Origin: Trochalopteron elliotii | Lineage: Eukaryota; Chordata; Aves; Passeriformes; Leiothrichidae | Reading direction: 5' to 3' | DNA: 64,000 bases | Assembly: GCA_024734555.1 (NCBI GenBank) | Contig: JANPWX010000473.1 | Coordinates: 35,001 to 99,000 of the forward strand | Part shown: piece by piece, positions 1 to 14,600 of the stretch | Layout: the number at the start of each line of letters is the position of its first letter | Numbering within the stretch: the first letter of the stretch is position 1 | Notes under the pieces: generated by a model | Databases searched by the model: none | Told to the model about the DNA's origin: nothing | The model's input: the letters and a program-made list of their open reading frames with translations, nothing else | Made by a program: the position numbers and the translations under genes

Positions 1-1879
1 GTAGAGAGTGCCTTGTAGTCAGATTTTCTTTTCACCTTATTGCTAAAAGTACAGGACATAAAAACAGTACTCAGTACACTTCAGGTTAGTCATGAATTTG
101 ATCCTGGGTCAGGGCAAAAAAGAAGGTAGAAGAAAGGCCTTTTGCACAGCTGCACTAAAAAGTTCCACTTTCTTTGCTCAGCTTTCAGTTCTAAAGATTT
201 GTAGGATTTTGTTGGCGGGGACAAGGGCACAGGAAGGTGGCAGAGAAGACTAAGTCCTCTTGGGAGTGTTCCTCAGTGAGGTGGCAAAGGCAGCAGTCAA
301 GCCCTTAGCAGGAATTCTGCTGGCTCAGCATCAATACTGCACATTGGCTCATTGGCAGGTGTTAATGTGTTCAGAGAGAGTCTGCTAACAGCCCATGACC
401 TGAAGGAACTCTCTAATCAGGAGCAAGTGAAGCAAGATTGATTCAAAGTAGGGCAAAACCACTTCCATATCAGAGATCCACAAAATCTGTGAAGCTGAGA
501 GGCTCAGCTCCTTGTCTGCTCAGCACACCTCAGAACTGTTCCCATCCAAGGGAGCAACTCCTCTGGAATACTCGAAGGTCAGGTTCACCCATGTCCTTGG
601 CAGCTCTGGTTTCTCTGCTGCACTGCCTCTGTTGGTGGCTTTTCTGAAGCAAGGGAAGCTCCAGCACCAAGCTGGATTAACCCCTAAGTGATGAGACTCT
701 ATTGACTAGCAATATGATCAAGCTTTACTTTACTGGATAAAACAGTTATCAAGTAGTCTAGATAAAATACTCCCAAACTCTGAGGAGGGGATGATAAATA
801 AAGAACAATTGTCAATGCTGTCAGCTTGGGGAAAAAAAAAAGAAAAAGAAAACAATTTCAAACCTACTGGGCATCAGAACCAAACAGGGAAAAGTGGGTT
901 GCAAAAAACATTGAGAACATGACAGTTTTCCTTTTTAAGAAACACAGGTACTTTGCAACACAAGCAATAATAGATATATCTAAATCAAATGGAATAGTAG
1001 ACGTTGTTACAATGGTGGAAATGACAGTTTTGTGCTAGTTCACTTTACAGATAAATTCTACAGCACAAAAGGCTAAATTCAGATATGGCAATTATGATTT
1101 AGGAAAAATTACGTAAAGGATTCAGTGTAGCAGACATACAAATCTCTTGGAATAAAAAGAATTTGAGATAATAAAAAACTCGCAAAATTTGATTTAATAT
1201 CTCTTCATCCTTGCCAGAGATGCTGGTTACTAGACAAGGAAAACCTTGTATAACACGAGCAGCATAACAGTTTCATTTGGATCCCTTATAAATAGCTTCA
1301 GCTGACATTTAGGCATGAAGTAAAACTAGTCAGACAGACATGGTTGTGACCATAGGATATTTAAATGTGAAATGTAGTAATGTCTCTCACTGGCACAAGA
1401 AGAAGGATATGGAAAAATATGGGCAGGATGTTAACTAATTCAGCTGGAATTGTCAGCATTGTAGGGGAAATTGTATGTGCCTTTTTAAAAGAGCTTACTG
1501 CTAGGAAAGCAGGTATACTGCTCCTCTGAGTTTCTGTAATGTGAGTGGAAGTGATTGTTACCAGAATACCTTTCCTTTTGTCAGAGCTTCTGATCCATAC
1601 TCAGCAAAGGGCAGGAAAGGCCAATGAAATACCTTGGTGTTGCTTATCAGTGGGTTAATTCCATGTTCATTTGTGGCATAATGTGTTTTCTATGAGGAAG
1701 TTGGCTGCCAATTTCATTAGAAGCAAGAACCAGATTTTATTATAGCAACAGAAAACTAGAAGTCTTGAAACAAGCTTGTGAATCAACTCTTCATTTCAGA
1801 TGAGAGGAAATAAATGAAGGAAAAGATTTTTCTCCCTCTGCACCTGACGACTTCTGGTTTTTGCTTGATTGCTGGTGCA

Positions 1880-1914
1880 GTAAGTAGTAAGTTTGAGTAA
1901 GTTTGAGTAAGTAG
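1880..1914. repeat. Short tandem repeat, 10-bp unit
   Basis: Two perfect copies of GTTTGAGTAA (1891-1910) sit between partial copies GTAAGTAGTAA and GTAAGTAGC. This is a local replication-slippage repeat with no evident function. Confidence 0.8.
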
Positions 1915-2634
1915 CATTTGTCAGGCTTTTTTCAGAGGTGTAAAATAAACCAATCTACTGCTTTTTGCTTCCATGAGGTGCACTCCATTGCTACTAGTCT
2001 AGGCTTCAGCTTTTTGTTTCTAATTATCTGTTTCTCTTGATTCTTCAAAATAGCTTATTTAGCTCTGAGAGAATGCTTTCCCTGAGAACAGTGATGATGT
2101 TTCATTCTTTTCACTGAAATGCTAAATTCAGTATGTACCAGTTCCACTCCAGCATATCCTCACTCAGTAACCTCTTAGTCTTCCAGCAATCCCTTTATAA
2201 ATGTATTGCTGGTTTATCTCACTTGATGCAACATCCTCCTTAAAATATCATTCAAGACACAGAAGGAAAACAGCCAACAATTTCTATACCCCAGCCTGTG
2301 CACAGGGGGTCATATGAAGAAGAGAGCATTAAGTATCTGCCACGTCCTTATCTATCAGGGGAAAAAAAAAATCACACCAGTGAAGGGTGCCTGTGTGTCC
2401 CAAGTTCACAATCCTAATAATCTGAGTACCTCCATAAATAATGGAGAGTTTTGAGCAATTTCAGCCTTGCCTCTTCCTCCTCTGCTACCTTCCTTCCTTC
2501 CATTCCAGGGCCAGCAAGAGTCACAATTTTTGGGTGAGAAGGGTGAATGGATGGTTAGTCCCACAGAGCTGTGGCCATGGCAGTGGCCTCTCCCAGAACA
2601 GGTGGGCTTGGTGCAAGATCAGAGACATCAGAGA

Positions 2635-2656
2635 TGTCATTTGCTGTCATTTGCTG
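2635..2656. repeat. Two-copy 10-bp tandem repeat
   Basis: The unit TGTCATTTGC occurs twice back to back, followed by TG. Small slippage repeat. Confidence 0.65.
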
Positions 2657-5600
2657 CTCCTGGCAGCTCTAACCAGGTGAACTGGTTTTAGCACTTTAAT
2701 CTGAGTGCACCCATCCCCAGTGCAGTGAGGCTCCTCCTGAGCACCACCAGCACCTCTCCAACCTGTCCTGATGGCTTACCCAAGAATATGGAACACATAT
2801 TAGAGAGAGATCAGCACTCCAGAAGTGCCTTTACTAAAGATACAACATGTTGCATGCAAAGCTTGTGAGGTGAAGGCATCTCCACTCAAGTAAAAAACCC
2901 AAAAAGCAAATCCAGAAGCATAACCTATCACTGGAAAACCACAAAGCACAATGACAATACATTTCAGCATTAAACATAACTGTTACAGTGTGTGTCTTTA
3001 AACAGATACCACAGCAGCTCTTCAACAAATAGAAACCAAAAAAGGAAAAGACAGTTACAGTCAATGCTTATCTTATAAAATTTTACCTAAGGGAGTTCCC
3101 ACTACTCATGAACTGAGAAAGCACAGATTTAAGGACCAAAATCTACTATTAAAATCCTCATTTCTGAAGATGCTGTGGGTTTCTAACTTCATTCCATATG
3201 ACTGTAATCGTGTACATGCAGGATGGCAAACAGAAGGGCACTAGCATTTTTTAAGAAGGAAAATTTAATTATCTGAACTAATTCAATGTCATCTTAAACC
3301 CCAGTATTCTTAATTAAAAGAAAAAGGAAAATGAACGAAAAACTTTTTGATGCTGTTGTGTTATTAAAGATGAAATTTTAAATCCCACCAATTATTTCTC
3401 AGAAACACATCATTACACACTTTAAATTAATTTCTACTTAACAACATAGGGTGATTAAGTCTTAAGCGTATCTCACATCATAAGTAGGGGAAAATGACAG
3501 TTTGATATGTTACATAATATGACACAGATGACACAGGCTGCTCATTACTTAAGACTTCTATAATTTTATTTTTTTCTTACTAAAAAAATTCCACTGTTCT
3601 TGCCACTGTATTGTTAACAGAATGAGACTCCAAATTACAGCCATTGACTCTAAAGTGTTCCAGTCTGAGGTGAGGTCTTGCACAACATCTAGTGACACAT
3701 CCTGCCTGACCAGACTTGTGTGGGATAGCAGCCGCCAAAGCCGAAAGCTTTCCAGGTTGTCAACTTCCAGTGACAGATATTTATTGACTCATTAAATGGT
3801 CCTTTCACATTCTTGTCTAATTGAAACTTAATGTGAACTAACCACAGCACAATCATAGTGCACAGTACATTTTGGATGATGCACTCATTTCCTACTTTTT
3901 AAGCCAATCTATGATCCCAAAGGTTTGTGTAACCTCATGTGCATGTTTAGTTCAACTCAGACGAACTCTATCAGAATTACAGCACATATTTGTATTATCT
4001 TTTCAATCCTACAACCTGCTTGGGGAATGCCAAGACCTAAATGTTATACTTTTAAAGGTAGTTGTGTAAGTTCTATGAAGCCATTTACTATTACAAGCTG
4101 GATTAATTACTCTAGGGAAATACAACTTGCACCCAAAGGTATACTAGGAAAACACCTTTGCTAGAAGGACTGGACTCCATTCAAGAATATATCAACTTCA
4201 GTATAATATAAACAATACAGAAGAATTATTTTCAGGGGCACCATGTAGTTTTTGAGAGCCTGATTGTGGAATCTAATCCAGTTTTAGTGAAGCAATAGCT
4301 TGTTTATTTCATTTGAGTTTATTAGAAGTTCCTACTTCTGAAAGAATCATTCCTTCTCTGTTACAATTACATGCTGTGCCCTCAGAAACACCACAGAGCT
4401 GCCAAAAATCTGCCATTTTAAAAACAACAGCCAGGCAATATAAAGAGTATCAGGTTAAAAAGTTAACCTCCCAACTAAGCATCAGAAATCCAGTCCACCC
4501 CCCTTCTTCCTGCTTTGCATTCCTGACCTGAACTTCCGTAAAAGCCTTGGCACAACTCTTGTTAAATAGCTGAGTTCAGGTAAGAAATTCCAACCTACTA
4601 AAAGCAGTTATTCTAATCAGGGTATATACACCAGTATTATGCAGTGCTTTCTTATTAGGAACTGAAAAAAGGAAGAGTTGGAGTGACCTCTGGAAAAAGA
4701 ATATTCTTTTTAACAGAAGCTAAATGAAGTGGACATGATAAAGGAAGTCTCTTGCTCCGGCTATGTCATCTGAGGGGAAATACTTTCATTTAGCATACAG
4801 GTAAAATTATTAAAGTAAACAGAACTTTTCACTTAGTATATGAATAAAATTGTTAAGCAAGTAAACAGAACTAATTATGTAGGACTTTCCACCCTCTTGG
4901 TATAACATAAATATCTGAAGCTTTGAAAAAGTGAGTAGTGAGTCATGAAGAGCCTAAAACAATCTTATCACACACACAGTGAGACATTGCTAAGTAGGGC
5001 ATGCACTGCCAAATGCTGGAGCTTCTACTCTGAAAAGTTTTCACATTTCTATCTTGGGTCATTATCTTTCCTTTTTCTACAGTGTATTAAGGATAGCAGA
5101 AATTACAAAGACCCCAGGTAAGTCCAAGTTATGGACAACATATTATGAAAGCAATCATTGCAAAAATACTCAATTATTGCTTAGCTAGCCAAAAAACCCT
5201 CCCAAGAGTACTACAGACTGCATCCTTTTGAATTGGTCAATACTATATTTTGATCAAACATCTCATTCCTGAACTACACTTACACACAAGTCCCAAGAAA
5301 TGAAAGGAAAAAAGAAAAGCACAGTAATTATGCTGCAAGAATTGTGTATTTCTATTAACAGCAAACAATTATACAGTAATTTTCAAATTAGACATTCATC
5401 TTACTTTGCATTTTCAAGGTCAGTGACTTAACTCAGTGATGGCTATAATTCCTGCTCAGTTACACTTCTACCCTTGTTAGTATGGAACACGGATTTAAAA
5501 ATAGACACTGAATAGTTTTTAAAATTTAGACCCGTAATGACAATGATAATTGATTTCAGAAGAAAGCCACTGACTAAACTCAAGGAGATCTACAAGATGA

Positions 5601-8600
5601 GAAGTTGTGCTTTCCCATGTTGGGACCCCAAGGATTATTTTGACATATCAAATAGGTATCTACAGGACGTGACAGGAAACATGAAGTCTGACAGTTCAGT
5701 CTTCTTTCTCCTAGAAGAAAATCTCCCTTCACAGAACACCTGAAAACACAAAAATATCTGGAGATACTGGGCTTTTGGGTAAGAAGAGGAAACCACCATG
5801 AAGAGACAAAAAACGGAAAATAAGCACCAATCATAAAAAAAATCTGAAATCAGCACTCATGGCTTTCCCCTAGCTCAGATAAGCATTATTAAGGTGTTTT
5901 GAGTATATTATAATACTTGGATTGCAAATTTATCTGTTCTCGCTAATGAACTTACTTAATAACACAAAATTAAGAGGTGGAACAGGTTGGGAAGATGATT
6001 GCTGTGCATTAAGGTACTAGAAAGTTACTTCTCTGTGAATGCTCAGGAAAAGGCAGAAGCTTTGGAGAGAAAGTGTTCTTCTCCTAGAAATAAACCAACA
6101 ATGACCCTTTGTTTCAAGCCTTGTCCTCTATGCACTGGCACAGTCCCATGGGCTCCTTAGCTGGGCCTCCACCATTAAAGTGGTATCTGTATCTTTCCAT
6201 ATGCAATGACACAAAAAACCTGATACTGAATCATGAAAACACATTCTCTGCTTAAAAAGATATCTTAAAAAATGTTAAGAAGAAAAAGTAATTCACAGGT
6301 TTTCCTTTTTTTGCCTCTTTCAGGCAAAAAGGATAGACTGTCACTCTTTATTGCCTACACAAGAGGCAGGAAGGCAAATCCTCCATCTACAGGACAAAGT
6401 ATCTTAGCCTGAAGGCCAAATACACATTTGGGAAAATGAAATAGAAATTCCTGAACTATCCTTTACTCTTCTTCACCCGCATCCACATTAATATTATTTT
6501 GTAAGGCATGAATCTTTCAATAGCTGCCTTCATGTACCCTTTATTCCTGAGGCTGTACTAGTAAGCAGAATTGACAGGCCAAGTTTTCTGGACAAACCTT
6601 CTATGGTTTTATTTTCTTTCAAGGTAAAGAAGCCTCTCAGGATTACATTGAAGGATCTTGCACAGAAATTTGAACAGAAAAACCAGAATTATTCCACTCC
6701 ATAAATAACCAAAGCAAGCAAACTGAATGAAACTGAAGTCTACCGGGTAGCTAGGTTACCTCACAACATTATTGCTTCATTTGTTCAAACAAGAAAGACA
6801 AAAAAAGAAGGGTTTGGAAATTACACAAAGGGTAGTGAAATTAAGATATCCGTGTCATTAAAAGTAGACACAAACACCTAATTTGTCTCTCTAAAACAAA
6901 ATTACGAACAACAGAAATGATAATATGGCCTCTGTTGCTAATCAAAATTATGTTAGCATTATTTTGTCCAATTTAATATTTTTCATGTGCATGCATTAAA
7001 ATATGGGTTCCTACAAAACCAGGAAATTACCCACAAAATCAAGATTATATTTATTTCTTTTTCCAAGAAGCATCTAATCTGTATGACACAAAGTCAGCTT
7101 GCGGCCCTCACCCTGCACACAAATTTCTGCCAAGCAATTACTTGAAAGTCACCTTAATGGTAGGAGGAAGTTATTCATTTCTCATCTTTAACAGCAGACA
7201 AGAACAACAATACCAATTTACACTGCAGGTAAGGGCTTGGTTTCATTTGCTTTTTCTTCATGTATGATGCATGAGAAGAAAAAAAAGATGGACATGATTA
7301 AAACAATTAATAAGAAATTTGAAGAACATGGCTATGGGTTATTTTATGGCCTGTGTATCAAATCAGATCATAACTTTAACTGTTTTTTGATAGTACAGTG
7401 TGCAGAAAATGCTTTCTGTGTAAGAAACCTCTTTAAGATACCATTTCTCTAAGACTGTGAACATGAATAGTATTATTTAAAATTATTTTCCTTGTTATGA
7501 TTTAATTATTGTTAAATAATGTTGTCTCATTTGCAGAATTTCAAGACATTTTTGAGGAGACTTAATCTAGATGAAAGCTCTGCAAGCAGACAATTTTAGT
7601 ATTGCATATGTAAGAGTTTAATTTATGGTATGCTTTATCTTTGTTTATAAACTGTTACTCTAAAAACAAAAGCCAAAGTATTTGAAAACACTTGTAATTC
7701 TTACTACACTGAACTCTATGACAAATAAATACACCCTAAAAACCAACCTGCAGCACTTTCTGCTAAAATTCCTTTTACTGACTTGACACGTTATGAATGT
7801 TACGCTGACAAACAAAAGCAGGAGAAGTTGTTGAAGGCTTACACAAGGGGCCAGCTGTCCCAAAAACCTCAGCTGGGAAGAGAGGAGGCTCCTGGTGCTG
7901 CTGCCTGCAGCCACTGCCCAGTCTTGGAACCACCTTTAGTGCAGGGTGCCAGTGGAAGTGTCACTGAGGCCAAACTCCTCAGAGTGGCAGAAGGACTCCC
8001 AGTGAGAGCCTCATATGCTTGTGGCAAGGAGTGAGGCAGGAACCTGAGGCTGTGAATCCCTAAACAGGGAGCAGACAGAGGGGTGGCTCCTCCAGCCACC
8101 AGGAAAAACCTCCTGACAGCAAATGGTGCATAGCAAGTCTTACTTCTAGGAAACTGCATGCAAGAATCCTTGAGAGAGCATGAAACAGGTCCTGCAGTTT
8201 CACTGCTTTGACTCAAAAGCTAAAGAAGAGTGAATTTTATTTCTCTGCAGTTCCTTGGATGTAAGTACCCAACCCTTAATCCCACATAGTTTAGGAGAGG
8301 TTTTGTTGTCTGTTTCTTAGATCAGCTTCATTGAATAAAGTATTCATTAAATGGTCATTAAATAACACTCCCCTTTACAGTGCAGGCATGAAGATATATG
8401 AGTGCTCTTGATGTGCTGCCCCAGGAGGTAAAGAGCAAAGAATTCAGGTGTACCTTTGATGCAAACCAAGCCCAGTGTATTTAGAAAGAAGGCATAGCTT
8501 CTTTCTTTTTTTCCTCTGAAAAGCAGAATTAAAGAAAACACTACGTCATTTTGTAATCAATGAAACAAGATTATAAAGGAACTCCTGACTTCATTACTGA

Positions 8601-11600
8601 CTTTCCCTCTTAGCTGGAACAATCTTGGCCAGCTGCTTTGGTTAATAATGGAGAAAGGGAAAACTTTCAACCATAAGAAGAATCTGATGCCTAGGCTATT
8701 AATAGATTTTCTGTGATGCCAAATGTCAAATGAAAAACTGCTTATATGAAATTATGGGGAACTATCAGGTCTTCAGTGTTTTACAATGGAAAGTCAAAGG
8801 CAGAACTTCATCTGTGATGAAAAGCAATTGGTCTTCACTGACCTTCAAACTACTGCTACTTGTCTGAAAGCTATCAAGCAGTTCTCCAATATTGGTTTTT
8901 AACATGTTCAGTAAATATCTGCTCTCTCTATAGGGTGGAACAAATCAATCATTAAGGATTTTTAACTTATAAGTGATAACACAGTACTTAACTGTGGGAA
9001 AAAAAAATAAGGAATATATGGAAATCATTGCCTACTTGATTTTTGTTTGTTTCTTTTTCTTCAGCATATCATCCACTTCCATTGCAATTATTTCACAAGA
9101 CAGACATTGTCTTAAAAGTGTTTGCAAATTATCTCACATTTTTTGTGGAAGTAGATAAGCAAGCTGTAAGAGACCTAAAATTGAATGATTTATTAGAGTT
9201 GCCATTCTTTTTATTCTTAAGGTTGTAAAAGAGTTTATACATAAACACAGACACATATATACACATATCTGTTTGCATTGTGTAGGTGCAGCACAGCAAT
9301 GCTACAAATGCAACCAGACAAATTTAGTCAGCTAAGCTGAGCACTAACTAAACTTTGTTCTTGGTCTCTGACAAGAAAAAAAAAATTAAAAAGGTAACTT
9401 CCAGTCTGTTTTCCTAACTTTGAAATAATTTTTTTTCTCTATTAATTATTAAGACATTATAAATGGTCCTGGGCACCCAAAAGAAGGAGCATTTTTATGG
9501 TCCTATGAGCATATGCTTTATGTCAAGAAAACTATATTTTTATACATAATACAGCCCCATAAAAAAGACTACACTGAAAATAGCCCTAAGACAGAACAAA
9601 TCATAAAGAAGTTAGTGCATGTGTTAAGCCTGTAGAGCCAAAGCATAAAAATAATATTCTTCTGACATTGTGAATGAATGTCACTTTCATATTTTTGTGG
9701 GAAAATTTACATGGACACTTTGAAGGCAATTTGTGTCTCATGTATGTGGTTGCCATTCTTCTACTTCTTAGTATATTTACAGAACTTGGTAAAGATAGTT
9801 TTGGCTGTTCAAATGGGATTTGTTCAAATGGCATTACATCAATTATATCAATGGCCTATTGATACATTCATTTTGTGAGAATATTTCTGCTCAGCTGGAA
9901 AAAAATCCGCTCCATCTTTTGCTATTAAAAATATTATGTTTAGATACTATGTGACTAAACCAGAGAATAAAAGAATTTTGAGAAGTATTTCCTGTAACAT
10001 GACAGTTTGGCTTTTTTGAGCAATGTTTTAACTCTCAGAGCAAATCCTTGTAAGCACATGGAAAGCTGCCTACGAATGCTGACCCAAGCTGGATCAGACC
10101 TCACTATCACTGCAAACAAATAATAATTGACAAGAATATAACTTGTTTCTCTTAAAAAAATACATAGTGTCAACCAAAAGAACGAAAAATCATGTCAACT
10201 TTGGTAATTTCTGTATTATTTGTCACAGTAGATGTAAAAGGTTTTGCCTTTAAAACATACTAGAGATTTACATCAAATTGATTGCACTTATAATATTAAC
10301 TTCAGCCTATCTGAACCAGAAGGAAGGCTTTTACTGGTGAGACACAGTTTTATTTCCCTTGAAAAACATCAGGCATTCTATCTAAACTATAAATAACATT
10401 GTATTTTATGACTAGCTAAATCATTAATCAAGGTAAGTATGGGAAAGCCAAGGGATCTCAGTTTACTTGGTGGCTGAGTGCCCAGCAACCATTGCCTATA
10501 ATTGTTTTTAGCAGCAGCTCCCTGTTCCTGGAGACCGTGGGCTCTCACAGTGGATGCTCTTTTCCTGCAGCAGGACAGGGAAAACCAAAGGATCCAAACA
10601 AAACTCTTGCAGCCATGTTTTAGACATGTCCATGCTCAGTTTCACTGCCTGCAGCTTCATCACAGTCACTGAGCAAGGTGAGCCTTTTGAGAAGCCAAGG
10701 CTGCCTACAAGTGGGAGTCTGTATCTTGGGAGTCCCAATCTGACCTTTGGACTCAGGGAAGTAGATCAGTTTGATGAATCAAGTGCTAAAAATATGTTTT
10801 TTAAAAAGTAGTTACTTGATTTTTATTTATGAAGTTATTTTATATGATGGTGAGAACTAGAAGATTAATATATCTTTAAACTTAATTTAACCTTGTAAAA
10901 CAGCCACAGAAATGTTCCAGACCAAGGAAATCTAACAGTTTATTCCTAACATACTTCCTGCTGTTTACAGTCTACCTTTCCAATTCAAAACCATTAACTT
11001 CTGGACATTCTCCTTTTCCTACATTCTCTACTTACGCCTCAGGCTCATCTCAGACAACTTCACCTTCTATTATTTCAATAAATTCATTTTCCTGGTTTGG
11101 TTCCCAGTCATCATCACCATGTTCACTTTTCACTCATACCTACATTGCTTTCCAATAAATCTATCCAATGCATCATTCCAATAGAGAATGGCCCAATAAC
11201 TAAGCTACTCAGCCAGGATTCAGAAACTCCATTTTCCCCAGTGCTGTGACAGAGATCTCTTGGATGCTCCCATCAAAACATTGGCAGAAATTCAGACAAA
11301 GAAAACCAGACTTCTGCCCAGTCTAACTTACCCTGACTTTTGGCAAAATGGATGATAGAGCTCAGGTCATCCAGCATTTTAACTACTGGTGACATGCTTG
11401 AGGTCTGAAGAGTAAAAGCTGTAAGTCTGTCTTCACTGAAGTCACCTTCTACAGTTCTATCTACTTTTTAAACTAAAATTTCTGGAAGCAAAAATCCCAA
11501 TCAAAGTTACTACAGAGGAAGGGTGGCTGAACAATTTCTGCAAAAGATTCCTTTCTGTCAGAAAGAAAACAACATGCAAAAATTTCCCAGGTTAAACAGA

Positions 11601-14600
11601 AAAGCCACTTTAGCATGTTATTAACTGTATGAAGGATCCCTGACTTACAGGATTAAAAGAAGCTGAAGGAATTCAGTTCATGCCAGATTTGCCTTGCCAT
11701 TATATTTTCAGTAGCTTGCCACAAGAACGATAAGTTAGGCACAGCCTCGATCAAGACTCACCTGTAATAAATGATTCATTGCCAAATAAATCCCCAGGTA
11801 ACAAGTCTAATCCTCAGTGCATTTGATACTCTTCCATTTCACTTTCACTAGACATGACAGACACACTTTTGGGTACAGAGCCCAAACTGAATTCTTTGGT
11901 GAATCGAGAGCTCTGGAGGCTGCAAACCAAGCAGAGATGAGGTAATGCTTCCTACCCACACCCACAAATATATTCAGAGTTGCAAAGACTTTATCAGAAA
12001 TGAGAAGGCTGGATTTCAGCTGAAGCAGCCAAACCAGACCCACGTAGTGCACATTCCACCCAAGAAGAGAGCAAAAAGGGAACAAATTAGCTAGACCCCA
12101 GCAGAAACAGCCAAAGTAGGGAGATTCAAACAAGAAGAAAACTTTCTGTAAGTTTGGCCAGGACTTCTCTGCCTTGTGCAGTTTGTTCCAGCCTTCTCTC
12201 TTTCTCAGTCTTTACCTCATTTTCACTTCCCACCTATGTTATCCTCCCTGTTGTCCCACTTGCAACATCTTTTCCTGGTTTTGTCTTAATTCAGCTTATA
12301 TTTTAAGTTCCTCTTCCTCCAAATAAACCAAATAAAACATTAATAATGGCCATTAATATGGCATTTGGTGTTGACTCCTTATTTTTTTTTACCTGTGGGT
12401 TGTGTTCATTCTCTGCCAGGTGTCTGCAAAGATCATCCTCTTGTTGTATTTGTATATTTATGTGTGCCTATCATCAGTCCCTGGCTGACCACACCATTAG
12501 ATCCACCATTACGAACATAAAAATAGCATTATGGTGAAATATTTGAGTGCAGAGAGATACTGCACATTGCTTCTTGTAAAGCCCCAGCACTATATTATTC
12601 CTGGAGAGATCAGATTTGGGACGCACAGTATTTTCCATTTATGCTGCAGTCACAGCCCCATTGCTAAATCCATCTGTTTGTCTCCATAGACACCAAGGCT
12701 GTAACAAACACTGACAGTATCCTGACATTAACTGAGAGCAGGTGACCAGTTTAGCACAAGGAAGAAAAGAGAATGGAAAATGGAGCATTGCTATTTGGCT
12801 GCTTTTGGTAGTCAGGGATCAGATTAGCTGTCCTACTGTGGGATCTTTTAGATAAGATACAAGATTTAGAGTTCAACTGTCACAGGGAATCAGGGATTCT
12901 GTTTCTAAAGATGTCAGCTATTCACCCTGACCTAGCAAAATGCTACTCCTGAAAAATAATTAATCTTTGCCTAATTTAATGATAACAGATATTCTATTCA
13001 GATAAAATATTTTTTACATTTTTCCAAAATAAACTTTTAGTTCTGAGGGCTTGGGCAGCTATTGTGTTTCATTCCTGAAAGAATGGTGCAGTAAATAAAA
13101 CATGGATGATCTCTTGTATAAACACAGTTGTTAAAGTTCTTTGGGATGTCTTATGCATGGAGCTGGTCCATACATGCACAGCAGAATTCAAGCAGCACTC
13201 CCCAGGATTTCAGAATGGGAATTAAACCCTGATACTGAAACAGCAAACATCTTTAAAACATCAGTGTGGGTTTGCTGTCATTTTAAACAATCCTTAAACC
13301 TGACAAAATTAACTTACTCTAATTATGATTAGATTTTTCAGCCTAAAATCATCACTGGTTAGTGACTCAACTAATGAGTGGTTTTATGATTTATTAGTTA
13401 AAGCAGAAGATTATGAGTTTAAATTCTACTCCTGATTAACTACATTGGAAATTTTATACATGACTTGTCATTTTAAAATAATGGTATCCTAGAGTTTAAT
13501 TAAGACATGCAAGAATTCTAAGTAACTTGAGGTGTAGGATTCAACATTATTATTACAAATGATAAGGAAAATACCTCACAGTATTGCTATTATTAATGTT
13601 ACTAATATGAGATTTAGGATAAGGTGTCAGCTTAAACCAAACTCAGTACAAGATGTTGCCCACTGATGAGGAATTTATCTGCCCTGGTGCAGGAATTACT
13701 GTGCAAAGTACTATGACCTGTATTGCACAGGAGGTCAGATTAAATAATCACAATAGCTTCTGCACTCTAAAATCCTGTAATATTTCAGGCTGAAAAGAAG
13801 TTAAATACAAAGCGCTACTTGCTTCTTTCTTCTGAGTATAAACTATATGAGTGCCATTCAACTATATAAACACATTCATTAGGTTTTCAGTAGGCCTCCT
13901 TTCTAAGGAAAGAAATTACATACTTCTGAGCTCTTGAGTGAACTACAGTGTTTTATGTCTTTAATTCAACACTCTTAGGGCTTACAGTTCATTGAAATTC
14001 AAAATCATGGGTACAAACCGTGTTCACAAAGAAAATGTTGACCTTCCTATATAGCAAATGCCTTTTCGTTCTTTTATTTTTATTTTAATAAAGAAACACT
14101 AATGAAGCTGAAGGAGGTAAAAGATTTGACCTTCCTATTAAAATAACAAATGTAATATAATTCACATATTACAGCATGTTGGCTACTGCTCATGAAATAA
14201 AATACTGCAACAGAAAGAGCATATTGTTTCTACACATCGAAAATATGCAAATTAGACAAGTATTCAATATTCACTTGAAAGCGAGAAAATGTACCAGACT
14301 ACCAATGGTATTTAGGAAAGCAAACTGGTTGAACATGATTATTTGAATTTAAAAAATGGGTATGGGATTCCCCTCTCTTTGCCTCTTGCCATATATGGTG
14401 TCTGTGGAATATCCACAGGGCAAATTATTCACTACCTTTTTCAAGATGAAAAGCTACTGATTGGCATCAGACATCAAGAGGGATTTTGGCATTAGAATAG
14501 ATTTACACTTGATGACATGTCAAAGGCTTGAAACAAAAACTACAGAATTTACTCATGAATGCCGAAGGCAAGGCACTTATTCAATAGTAGCTCAATGCAC

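Noticed and set aside
7869..8216. 115-codon minus-strand open frame in a GC-richer patch
   Set aside because: GC-rich patches lack stops by composition. The peptide is low in recognisable structure and overlaps a plus-strand frame.
10571..10677. Exon-like stretch on the plus strand: acceptor TTTTCCTGCAG and donor AAG|GTGAGC 107 bp apart, open in one frame
   Set aside because: The peptide is unfamiliar, it is antisense to ELP4, and isolated pseudo-exons of this kind are common in vertebrate introns.
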